DNA of 64,000 bases from NCBI GenBank assembly GCA_034687125.1, contig JAQGBZ010000006.1:124001-188000 (forward strand). The letters are read 5' to 3'. This document shows positions 25,501 through 38,029 of the stretch, piece by piece; within the stretch, counting starts at the first letter, position 1, and every line of letters begins with the position of its first letter. Source of the DNA: Neelides folsomi. Taxonomy: Eukaryota > Arthropoda > Collembola > Neelipleona > Neelidae. The notes below the pieces were generated by a model. It saw nothing but the letters and a program-made list of their open reading frames with translations, did no database searches and was not told where the DNA came from. A program made the translations under genes and the position numbers.

Positions 25501-28500
25501 CTGAGCCAAGTGTCGGTTTCAAGAAGGTTGTAATTATGTCGACAAATAAGGGATAATTTAAAAGTAAAGTGGAGAAAGAGCGGCGGTGGCTGTCACTCGC
25601 ATTTCCATTAATTGTATTTGTCCTCAGAAGTAAAATAAATCGTGAAGAAATTGTAAAGAAAGTGAAAATGGAAAAAATGACGAAATTTCGAGTTGATTGA
25701 GTGTCGAGAATAAAAGGATGCATTTTAACTCACAGCTTGTAAGATACGTTTAAGGTCGAGTGTGTCTCTGGGAGTCTCAATGAAGATTCGCGTAAGATGT
25801 GCTCCAGTGCTGCAGTCCTCCTATTCGGAACGGCGCTTTAGGAATTGCAGATGTATGGCCAGGGCAAAATCGATATATTCTCTATAGGCAGGCCCAGCAT
25901 AGAAACAGCCCGGCCGTTTTCTTCCTCACACTCTCAGTCTCTCCGAGTCGTCCGATTGACCCACTCAGCCCCCGCAATGCCCCTAATAACTCAACCTCCG
26001 ACCCGCACTCGTCCGCCCTCAACCATTTAAACCTTCGCACAAGTAAACAATCTCATTTCATACTCTTAAAAAATTATTTCCTCCACCTTTTCCCTCTAAT
26101 TTAATTTTTCCCCCTTTTCTCCCAATTCTCCTCAAGTCCTTTTACGAGAGTGGTTTAAGTGATGAGAGTTTGCAATCATCGACTTGGTGAAGAAGTCGGG
26201 AAGATGAGGAAAACTTTCTTTTCCAATTTACGTCCGCGGTAGTTAGTTGGGAAGTGAAGAGGGAAGCAAATATCTCTCTTTGGTTCTAATACCAACTTCA
26301 CTTATCCTTCAAGGGAATTCACTTTCAGGCTCGAGAGAATTCTTTTGACAAAGTTACACTCATATGGCTATATGCATACTATATATACCTACTTTCATAC
26401 AACTATTATTAACTAAAAGATCTTGCCTTATACTAATATACCTTTGTGCATTTCTGGTGTATAAATACTACGAGTAATATTGTACATAGTACCCGGGTTT
26501 TGTATTGAACCAACTTGAGGACTTATCTTTATCCAAAGCTCATATCTCAAATCCTCGACCGTTGGCCCTGCAATTTATTTACACTAATCTATGAATAGGA
26601 TCATAACATTTGGAGTCCCGAGGAGTTCAATTCAATCCTTTTACTTCCTTTTAATAGGAAGTTATTAGAAGAATCTTCAACCAACATGTACGAGCTTGAA
26701 GCTTATATTTCCATCATTTACTCTTTAACTTCTCAATGGCAAATAAGATAAAAGTTTTTTTGGGGAGAGAAAAGCGTATTAAAGTAAGACATGAAAAAGC
26801 ATTAAAAAGTGACAGATGGGGATGTTCGTCCTTTCCATATTTTTCCCCCATTTAAGCTTTTCGGTGTCTCTTACATAAAAGGATAGTTTTACATCAAAAC
26901 CAGGTAGATTAAATAGAGAGATATTTCATAAATCATTAAAATTCACCATTTCCCCATCCTTTTACCATTTAAATTCCAACTGGCATATAAATTAGAAAAG
27001 GTGGAGGGGGAATTGATGAAAAGAATTAGCTTGAATTACATATATTCCCTAAATGCCAGTGCCAATTTGCGTAGAAGACTTTTAAAAAACATTGGTTGTT
27101 TTCCTTCTGTTTTCCCTTCCAAATTAATTTGGTTGCTACGCCTTATGCATAGGAAAAAAGGAAAATTAAGGGTTTTACATGCACTAATTGTACTATACCA
27201 ATAAGGTATATTTAATAGATGTGTGTATATTAGATATGATACAATAAATAAACACATTATGATATTATTTAGAGTAGAAGGATAACCACAAACAGACATA
27301 TTTCTTGCTGTTCCGACCCTCATGGCAGACTGTGAATTTAGAAGGCAACCTTGATTAAGCAAAGTAACTTTATAGCAAAGTAATAGCAAAGTAACTTCAT
27401 AGCAAAGTAACTTCATAGCAAAGGTTTGCAAAGTGAGTAGATTCAGCAAAGTTGGTTTTTGAGAAGGAATCTCCAATAACCTTCTAAACCCTTTCTTCTT
27501 CCCCAACTCTCTCACGTAAGGCATTGTGGCCCCAAATGACCTTGCCGGCTCCCAACCTCCCGACCGTTTAAACAATGCACAAATATCAAAAGTAGTGGAA
27601 GGAAGATGAGCACAATCCGCATTTTTATTTTTCTCCCGTAAGTTTAATTAGCTCCGATTTCTCTCCCAGTGTCTCTCTGACGTGTTGGGTGGGATATAAA
27701 ATTAACTCGTTCAAACTCTCATCCACCACTTTTAATTTTTTTGTGCACACAGTGAGCGAAGGGTTTTGTGGAGTGGAAGAAGAGCAGTTCGAGCTTGGAA
27801 CTCAATCACACTTATCGGACAAAATAAACTTACGTAGTCGGCGAGACCAACACGCACACTTCCATGTATTTCCCCCTTAATCCCCCTCAGTCAAATCTCA
27901 CATGACATCATTCCATAATAAAAACCCGAACCCTCGACTCACATTACGACCAAAGTCGAAGCTCAACTGTGAGAGGTAAGAAAATAAAGGATATGATTAT
28001 ATTTAATTAATTCAAACTCAGGCTCCTGAAACACTTCTCGAATTACGCGAATAATTACCAACCTCCTTCCCAATTGATTTTGCAAAATATGATCCATTTA
28101 TTAGTCCCCAATCTCAATTCTTCAGCACATAATTTGACTTGATTCCTAGCTTCATAAATATATTCCTAACTTCCTAAATAAACCAAGCAAAATAACCTGA
28201 ATTCTCGACTGGGTTAAAATATAAATCCCAATCTCAATTAAATTCACATTTTCCTCATTTACGTTATTTGCGTAGCTCGGTAGTATTCCCTGCTGGCGTA
28301 CGTTAATTGCATTTTACTTCATATTATATGATTAGGTATACATATTACACCTACTGAAATAAGTATAAAAACGGCGTTATCAGGATTATTTGCATATAAA
28401 GTATATTTTTAATTAGACAGCTGGAATTTATTGCTAATTAATGGAATGTTTATTTATGATTACATGTCTAGCTGAAAGTAGAAGTCAAATAAACAGAGCC

Positions 28501-30769
28501 GATGAATGATTCATTTATGAGGCAAATTGAATATTTAGGAAAGATATTATCAGATTTCCTTCATTGATCCTTTGATAAAGGAAAGTAACAAGGGACCGAG
28601 TCATCTGTGCTTAAACTCAATCCTACAGCCAAAGGATGTAAACAAAGGAGAGCAAATAACCAACCAAGCCCGGGTTTTATGCTTCATGGTGTTAGCTTGC
28701 TGTTTACCTTTTATAAAATGTTAAACCTTTATCCAAATAGTTACTTGAATTATAAAGAAAAAAAGTGTCTGCGGTTCTTTTTTACAAATTCCCCGATGGA
28801 TCGTAAAATCCGGGCCTTTGGATTTAATAAAAGTAATATTTTATCTAAAGTTCAACGGAGGGCTCAAACTCATTAGCGAATTCCTTTGTATTTTATAACA
28901 TAAAAGACGAATACAATACCTCCATTTATTGCATATAGAATACACACAATGAACCGCTTAAAAAGTTAATTAATTATTTTCTGCATTTTAATTTCTCTAT
29001 ATTCCTTTCCTAAATTTTTATCATTTTTTTCATTTTTTCTTGTGATTTAATCGTACAATCATCGCATTCATTACATTTTATAGCTAATAGTTAAAAGATC
29101 GTAAAAGGGGGGATATTGATCAACGGAGGAATTCCAAAGGACAGATTGAGGAAAAAGGTTGAAGAATTTCCTTAGAAAGTGTTTCATCGTGTTTTTGAGT
29201 CTTTTTTACTACACAGTGTATTACTTACTCTCTGTAACGATCTTTACGGTTGTTATTGTAAAAAGGCTAGGAGCAATATCGAAATAGACTACAATGGGTA
29301 AACGGTGGATGGGAAGGGGCGTATAAATAACGTGAAGACGCTATTTATATTCCACTTCGTCTTTGCCCTTTGTAATCTCTTCATCCTCACGAATTGAAAT
29401 CTTCTCATTGGGAGTCGGAGATTCAGCTGGGTTGAATTGGAAAACCACAATAGGGACTTTTCTCTTACCACATTAAGCCTTCGACTTTATTATTTCTGGC
29501 AAAAACGCAGAAAACCATAAACTTCCCAAGTCTCATCCTTTAATGCAATTTTATATAATATCCTCCCCTCATCCGATCATTCCCATACTCAAGTAATTAA
29601 TTTAAAAGATGCTTTTATACATTCGTACATTATGCTTATACGTAACTGTAAACTGTATTATGACAATTTGGTGAACTTTAAACACTTTTAATGAATGGGT
29701 TGGAATCGAGGAAATTAACAGACCTTGTAATGGGCAAAGTGTACAGAGGAAATGAATCATATTTGGACGAATGATTTAGCTCAATTAAATGAATATTAAA
29801 CTTTATTAAACTTATCAACCCGGGTTTGAACAGAATTATGAACAGAGTTATACAATGAACAGAGTTATACAGACACAGTTATAAGTTCTAAATATTTATT
29901 ACTTATTATGCATACAGCTCGTTTTCATACAATATTCAAATTTGCAAGTTGGAACATTTTCAACTTTGCCAGATTTCCATATTAAGGGAATTAAAGTCTA
30001 TTTAATAATTTTTTAACTTATGGAGTAATAATATAAAGTTGAGGATTATTAAGACTTTTTAAACCCATTTTGATACTTTGATACTTTACAGCCTTTATAG
30101 TGACGTATTTAGCACTAGGTTTTTGGGGAGAGCACTCGGCGTATAATTAAATATGCAGTGTGGGACATGAGCTATAACATGCATGCGGAACTTCAAGGAC
30201 GCATTTAAACCTTATTGAGTTTACAAGAAGAACGAAGCTCTGCCAAATGGAGGGAAATAGCAAATTGCAATCTCACGAAAAAAATAGTGAGCCAAACAAC
30301 TTTTTATTATGAGGAAAAACCCGGGAAAGTTTATTGCATATTCATTCGCCTTCCAACCCCGAACATCCAATTCATCTCTTTACATTCTCAGAATTCTGAA
30401 CAAATATTCTTTGATAGATCCCTTTTTCATTCTTCTCATTGCATTGAAAATGAACTTTGCAGAAAACGTAGGAGGATTTTGCTCAAAGGAGAGAATTCAT
30501 TCATTTTGGGAGGCTTCTCCTGTCCACTTTATTATTTATCCTTCTCGGTTTCTTTTATTTCAGATTCCTCGCACTTGGGTGTTCATAATCAAAAGTGAGT
30601 TGACGCGATCTTCAAAGCACGCTCGCGCCTTCCAAACCTTCCGCAACATTGTCCAATAGACCTCTTTGGAAACTTCCGAAACTTCTATGATTTATGCCAA
30701 AATGAGCCGAGGTGTGGTGGGGAGATGATGAAGAATTTGACGGCCCATCGAGAGGGGTGAAAAGCAAAG
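22544..30769. other. 8.2-kb gene-free region
   Basis: Between the divergent SLC19 (-) and MCTP (+) starts I find no exon chain with phase-matched splice sites and no RNA gene I can support. Local G+C-richer patches occur near 22560-22720 (probably SLC19 5' UTR/promoter) and 25880-26030. At 27973 the sequence GAGAG|GTAAGA is a strong donor-like site on the plus strand, preceded by CTCAACTG, and could end a non-coding first exon of MCTP. A short tandem repeat lies at 27357-27432. Open frames in this region look random. Confidence 0.5.
27357..27432. repeat. 16-bp tandem repeat
   Basis: About four imperfect copies of a unit like AGCAAAGTAACTTCAT, with one shortened copy. It lies in the large gene-free region and has no visible function. 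Confidence 0.75.
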
Positions 30770-33700
30770 ATGTCGATGGAGGAGAGCGGTCAGGGGTCTT
30801 CGACTCCGGGGATCGCGTTAAATGTGAAGGGCATCGTGTCTGGCACGTTGTCACAGCCGTCATCGCCGCGACTTTCAAGACTTGGGAGAGTCACGCGTCT
30901 CATCTCTAGATCCGATGCCAGCCTGTTACAAAATTCAAAGGTGAGACTCTCCGACCGTTGTTTTTTATCTAAATGGTTTTAATAGGGAAAACGCGTCCGG
31001 AATGATTCGGGAGATTCAGGGCCAAGGATCAGCCAAACTCCAGAAGAAGGAAGTCCTTCAAAAAGTTCTTCACTTATAGCCAAAGCTTCGGGATATATGA
31101 CGCATTTAAAGGCAAGTACTTATAAATTAATTGGTATTAATTTTATTATAATTTATATTTAATTGTTAATTTATATAAATTAGCTAACGATGAGAAAATA
31201 TAATATTTTATAAATTGCAATTACACAACAAAACTACACTAGATGAATTTATTTAAAGTTAATTCGAAATATTCATCCAACAATGCCCGAACCCAACAAA
31301 TCGTGATTTAATGATTAATACTATTTTACCGATAAATGAATAGTATTATTTTATTTGAAGTGGCAATTAAGAGAAAAATCTATCTGAATAGAAATGTATT
31401 GAATGGGGAGAGCTGTAAAAGATAAAAGAGAATGTTTTGAGTAATTTACCGGAGTTTTGTTTATTATTGGAAAGAAACACTTGTTTACAAGAGCAAGAAG
31501 AGTCTTGTGAGGTTCTTTAGATCTGTATGCAAACGTCTCCCGGTGAAGTTGAGCATCATGCCGTCATTTATTTATAGTTTATTCCAACTCGAAAAAGTTG
31601 ATCTAAAAATGTTAGTTGGATCGGGCAATAGAAAATATAAATGAAGAATGCGAATTCTTCGCTTTTCCTCAAAAGCATTCTCCCCATTGGTGTACATTTA
31701 AAGGGGATTTTCTTGTAGTCGCGGATCGGGAAGCACCGAGATAAGTCAAGGGAAAAAGACACGACGCAACAAACGATTCAACAAACATTCCACTGCTGCG
31801 GAAATAAAAAACAAGACGAATCATTCGACACAATCTCTGGACCTCCCGGTAAGTTATAAATATTTTCATTTCCTTAAACTGCAATTTGTTTTACTTGAGT
31901 AATAAAATTGTCAATTATACAAACAGTGTTTATAAAACATTGATAGTGAACTACATATTGCTACTTAACTTTTAAGCTCCTTTAAACCAACTTTTAAACG
32001 CTATTTTTAATAATAGATTTATTCAAGTTAAGAAATTAAAAATTAAATCAATTAAAATGCACGCTACCCGATTATCGGCGATTATGCAAAAATTCTTGTT
32101 ATTTTTCAATGTTTATGTAATTATAGTTTAAATACTGACATTGTGTACGACCACATGTAATTCTCGTGTTTAAGCAAAGATTGCGTGTAATTAAATGTAA
32201 ATAGATAAAACTGGTAAAGCGCAAAGAGTGTAATTAAAAATTGAAATATTTAACCTTTTTGAACAAATAATGATACACAATAGAGTTAAATAGAGTACAT
32301 GGAAGTTATATGGCTCAAGGTGAAAATGACACAAGGGAATTTAAAACCCATTTACCGATGAATGTCTGTGGTTGTAACGATAGTTCATTGTGTGGCAAAC
32401 TTCAAAGGAATAAGCTCCTTAGAAGAGCTATTAGACAAATTGGTCAAATATACAGGACGTTTATTTAACAAAGATCTCTTAATTGAATCCTCCTCGCTCA
32501 TCTCCTGGAGAGGAAAAGGAGGGGCCGAGTGTTTGCACAGATGTTTTCTCAAATTCATATTTTATTCAAGACAACTTTCATAGTTTATAAGGATGACCCA
32601 GTTAGACTTTGCGAATTTAACTTCATCTCTCCTCACCTTTATTTCTATCCATGTAACTATACTTTAACTATACCCAAGTGCCACGTCCATTCCTTAAATA
32701 TTTGACTGGATTCTTTCCTAAATAAGCTTTAATTAATAGAATGTAACCAATTAGATAATTTCGAATATTACATTTTCAAATATTTAAAATTCAAATATTT
32801 TAAAATTCAAATATTCCATTAAAGATCTAATCTAAACAATATCAGTAACATTACCAATTAAGATAAACATAAGCTTAAATAAAACATTAAAACATGAATG
32901 TATAATAAATCCTTGTTTCATTAATATAGATTTATTATTAAAAGTGTTCTTATTATAGTGTTCTTATCATCAATTTAAGCTTAAAATTAACACTTCATTT
33001 AACTTACAATAAATATTCAATTTTGACCACATTGACGTATATTTAATCATCCTGATGTCCTGACAGTTGGTTTGAAAGAGTCGAACCAGCGCGTGTTAGA
33101 TTACATGACAAGTGCTTTCCCACGTTTCCCGTTGACTGAGATAAACCAGGCAAATAGGAGGAAAGTTATTGAATAATATATGATTAATTAAATTCAGAGT
33201 CGGGCAGGAACTCGGTGCCTTCGATCATGGCGGATAGCACCAGTGGAGCGGCAGAAGGCTCAGCTTCAATCTCCGTCTCAGTCAATGTGAGTTCCAATAG
33301 TGAGTTTGACGCTGTGAGCGCCGACGGCGACGAAAATCGTCCTCCGTCTGTCATTGACAACACGCGATTGGGGATGAACAACATCATGAAAACAGCCACG
33401 TATCCTTTCTACACACTCAGCGTTCATCTCCAACGAGGGAAGAATTTAGTAGCTCGAGATGCCTGCGGTAAGAAACTGATTAAAAGTCCATTTATTAAAA
33501 TCCAAAACAAAATCCTAAACTTTCTCTTTTGATAGCCCAATTAATAAAAATAAACATTGTATCATATTAATTTCTCTTCCTATTTTCATCACATCGCTTT
33601 CATCTCTTGTTAATGCTCGAGCCTTATTAAAAGTAAAGCTCAAGCATTATAAAATTGTTCGATGAGATAACCCAAAACCCAAATACATATACATTACAGA

Positions 33701-36700
33701 TATCCTAGAGGTCTTTCGTCTTTACTTTAAGTGAATTTAAATGAGAAATGCACTCTTAAAATTTTCAAAGGCTCCTCTTTAAGATCTATTTTAAGTCTAT
33801 ATATTTCTTGTATTTATCTTCCATCAACAAGCGGGTTTTAGTTTAGTTTAGGTTAGAATATAGAAGGAAAATGTTATTATTGAAGTTTGAAGAACTTTTT
33901 AATGAAAAGCTGAGGGTATTTGCATAGCGGTGAAAGCCATGAAAGATTTGAGATTTTTTAGAGAAAATTTTCGAATTTGTGAATTTGAAGAGTATGAAGA
34001 GGATTTTATATGCTCTAGATATTCCTCAAAATTTGGAAAGGAGTGAAGAGGCTCTTAGGGAAATGACTGAAAAGAGAATGATCGAGATATAGAATTTATA
34101 TTGGATTTCAGGGAGCAGCGATCCTTATGTGAAAGTCAAGATTGGCGAAAAGCTTCATTACAAAAGCAAAACGATATACCGGGACCTGAACCCCTACTGG
34201 GATGAAAGCTTCATTTTGCCTATCAGCGACCTCAGTACAAGGATCATCTTCAAGGTAAAAAGTTTGAGCCTTAGTTTGCCTTTTGAAGGTTTAAAACTCA
34301 GTTTTGTGAAGAGGTCGTTGAGTAAATGAGAGACGAGGAAATTGGAGCCCCTTAAATATTCAAGCCCTAGGAGAGTAATTTGATGGTCGTTTGGACTAAT
34401 TTGCTCCCTTTAGGTTTTCGACTACGACTGGGGTTTCCAGGATGATTTCATGGGAATGACGAGTCTCGACGTGTCCAGTTTCCCACCGAATAAAAGCCAA
34501 GATGTTTGCCTCACTCTCACGGAAAATAACACGCCAGGGGAGAAGTCGATGGGGGAAATATTCCTTTTAGCGACTCTCGTCCCGAGAACGATCGAAGAAA
34601 GGGAAATCGTACGCACTATCTCCATACATAACATTAATACTTTAGAACACTTTCTTTTATCGGGCGAAATTCCGATCCGAGCTTTACATATCAATGTTAT
34701 CGCAATTTCCCAGTTTCCAACAATGCGTAAAATTCAATGCTTTTAGTTTCTTATCTTTGTTCAAGAATTCAATAAATGTCATTTTTGCATGCTTATTAGG
34801 CAATCACTTTTACTTTTACTAGTAATATCAAAATACTCGTAGTTTATTTAAAATAATCGTAGTTAGTTCATAAATATTTATGTATCGAATTTTAATGTTT
34901 TTTTCCCACTTTTACATTTTAATTTTGCACACGTTTTACTTTTATTATGATTATGATTTAGCATATGAAGGAGAATGAGCATGAACAAGCACGAACACCA
35001 AGTTCATTAAGAAAAGTAATAAGAATTAATTTTTTATTGTTTGTCCGCACTTGTTATCAAATGTTAACTGTAAAATTTTAAATATTGATTAAAATCTTAA
35101 TTAACGATTAAATTATATAGTGGTTTAGTGATACACAAGGAGGGTCTGGACGTTTAGTAGATTCACAACGGAGATTAAAGGGTCAAATTTGGACAAGTGT
35201 TCTTACAATCCTCCTCATCGAAGCAAAGAATTTATCCCAATGTGAAGAAGAAAGACTCCTCATGGACCTTTATGTTAAATTTCGGTAAATAAAAACATTG
35301 GCCCACTCTTGGGAAACCCTTCAACCTTTTCATGTCAAATGAAGAGGAATGAAATGAATAAATAAATTAATGATTCCTTTTCATCTCTCCACAGCCTCGG
35401 GAATCAGAAATACAAGACACGTACAATCCCCAAAATTTCTGTGCCGAAATGGTTGGAGCAATTTGATTTCTACATTTATGAGGGCCAACCGCAGATATTG
35501 GAGATCCAAATATTTGACGAGTCCTTCAGTCGGGATCACATTGGGCGATGTTGCATAGACATTGGTCTTTTAGCCAAAGAGGAAACTCATACGGAAACTC
35601 TGCAACTCCAAGACGGCCCCGGAGAAATTACAATGCTTTTGACAATTTCTGGAACCTGTGGAGCTGAAACCATCTCCGACCTCACTTCCTACAACCCTTC
35701 CGACGAGGAAACCCAGAAATTGAAAACCCGCTTTGTAATTATTAAAATGGAAATAAAACCAAAGCTCATGTTTAAATCTTTGTTTCCAGTCCTTGGCCAA
35801 GAGTCTTCATTCAATTAAAGAAGTTGGCTATTTGACGGTGAAAGTGTACGAAGCTCAAGGACTCGCTTCTTTGGACATTGGAGGAAAATCGGATCCTTTT
35901 TGCGTCCTTGAGCTCGTCAACGCAAGGCTCCAAGTAATTCTCATCCATTTAATTTAATTGTTGGCCGAATAAAATTTCGAATAAAAATAATTTTATTAAA
36001 AAATGAATTTAATTAATTAGATGGAAGATGTTTATTTGATTTTTACAATTATTAAATATATGCAAGTAGATTAATTTAACATTGAGTTAATTTGCCTTTA
36101 ATTTTTATTAGACCCAGACAGAGTATCGAACATTGAATCCCTCCTGGAACAAGATATTCACTTTTGCAGTAAAAGACATTACGTCCGTATTAGAAGTCAC
36201 TGTCTACGACGAGGACAAAAACCACAAACAGGAGTTTTTAGGAAAACTCAATTTCCCTTTGCTCAAAATTCGAAATGGGGAAAAGAAATGGTGGGTTTTG
36301 AAGGATCAAAAACTCACACATCCTGCAAAGGGAACAAACCCTCAAATCCTTCTAGAAATGGACCTCGTCTGGAATCCCGTAAATAACAAATCAATTTAAT
36401 CAATCAATTAAACCATTCGAGTTAACTTGGATTTAACCATCCGATTTATCTCGGATTTAACCATAGAATTTATCTCGGATTTAACCATCCGATTCATCTT
36501 GGATTTAATGATCCAATTCATCAAATAAATCTCTGAACAAATTGTAAAAATGTCTTGTTGAAGGTTCGAGCCGGAATCCGTGTGATGGATCCTCCGGAGC
36601 AAAAATTCATCCAACCTGATTTGCGACTCAAACGGGAAGTTTTCCTCCTTAACATTGACAGACTGAGGAAAATTGGAATGGTGGCTTTTGACATGATGCA

Positions 36701-38029
36701 GTATATTCAGTAAGAATGAAGTTAATTTTATTTCACTCACGACTTACTTTGTTTTAACTTATCCTAGGAGCTGTGTTGAATGGGAGTATCCTCTCCGGAG
36801 CATCATTGCCCTCGTTATCTACGAACTCCTGGTGTATTCATTCCAACCCTTCATGATTCCCTTCCTCCTCATGATTCTCATATTAAGACAATGGGTGGTA
36901 AGTGCTAAAGCTTAATGTCTAAATTTCCTATTATGTATATTTACTAGAATATAACTAAAGTACTAAAGAACAAAGAAAATATGGACATGTCAAAATATGA
37001 AATTCATATACAGATAAGCTCAATAACTGGAGCCTCGTTGGATGAGTGTCCCGACGACGACACATTCGTGCTGGATGAGGATGATGAGGAAGATCAAGAG
37101 AAGAAAATGAGTTTAAGACAAAAACTTCAAGCCGTTCAGGACGCGACTCAAACCCTCCAAAATGCACTAGGCAGCGTAGCTTCCATTTGTGAATCCACGA
37201 GAAAGTAAGATAATAAACTAATTAAAATTTATACCTTCTCATTTAAGATCATTATAACTTTATAGCTTTTGAAAACATTACCACAGTTCTATATATCATT
37301 TCGCTATACTAAAGTGCTATAAATGTTTTAATTCAGTTTGAGCTTGCTTTCATATCAAGTTATAAATACAAAGTAAAATAGGGTTCTTTGTTTTTTGGGG
37401 AAAACTTTAGGGGTTTGTGTGGGATAGTTTGAAAAGAAGCTTAATTGAATACGGTGAAAATAATTGAGAAAAAAACTTTGTTTTTCAGTACTTTTAAGAT
37501 GACTGTTCCGTTCATATCATGGTTAGCTATTCTGGGCCTCTTTGTTGGCACGATCTTATTGTACTTCATTCCACTCCGGTATCTGGCTATGGGCTATGGA
37601 CTCCACAAGTTCCTCCGCCCGCTCCTTCGACCTCATGTCACACCCACTAATGAAGTTTACAACTTAATCATGAGGGTTCCAGACAGCCAAGAATTGGTAA
37701 AAAATTACTTTTCACAACTTTATTACTTTAATACATACATTTAATATTTATATACTGTATTGTATACATAAATATTATTCTATGTACCTTACATGTAAAA
37801 ATATTTGTATAAAATCCATAACTTATTTTATTTATTTTTTATATTAAATTTATATAATATGAATATTTTAATAGATCTAGAAGGTCCCCGCCTTTATCAT
37901 GTTTTGACAGTATTTGTTTTATTTCAGCAATTGTACAAGCCGCTAAGGCCGAGTAGCTCAGATTCCCAAAGAAATCGAAGTCCTCCAGGAAAAGCCCCAC
38001 CAACGAAGAAAAAGTACAAGTTTTGGTAA
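30770..38029 (+). CDS. MCTP: Multiple C2 and transmembrane domain protein (MCTP)
   Basis: ER/vesicle membrane protein; family members act in synaptic homeostasis and lipid-linked trafficking. Exons: 30770-30940, 30986-31111 (GC donor), 31719-31848, 33198-33467, 34112-34254, 34414-34608, 34962-35015, 35121-35284, 35395-35734, 35790-35933, 36112-36378, 36564-36709, 36768-36897, 37014-37204, 37489-37696, 37928-38029; 926 aa. C2A about 214-320 (RDACGSSDPYVKVK, FDYDWGFQDDFMG) and C2C about 545-650 (DIGGKSDPF, VYDEDKNHKQEFLG) keep the calcium-binding aspartates; C2B about 386-490 does not. Two membrane segments lie near 728-757 and 832-854, separated by an acidic loop and the family motif LRQKLQAVQDATQTLQNALG; TFKMTVPFISW and LLYFIPLRYL are typical. 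Exon 3 is the least certain, but its 3n+1 length is exactly what the flanking phases need. An internal ATG at 33227 could serve as an alternative start. Confidence 0.9.
36407..36522. repeat. 24-bp minisatellite in MCTP intron
   Basis: Five tandem copies (last one incomplete) of a 24-bp unit beginning ATTTAACCATCCG and ending ATCTCGG or a variant, at 36407, 36431, 36455, 36479 and 36503. It fills most of the intron between 36378 and 36564. Because the unit is a multiple of three it creates a repetitive open frame on the minus strand, which I regard as spurious. Confidence 0.9.

Noticed and set aside
25799-26104. 101-aa frame in the gene-free region
   Set aside because: No homology, no start context, two frames open together; more likely G+C-rich non-coding sequence.
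36408-36740. 110-aa minus-strand frame with repeated MVKSEINRM-like units
   Set aside because: Produced by the 24-bp intronic minisatellite and antisense of an MCTP exon.
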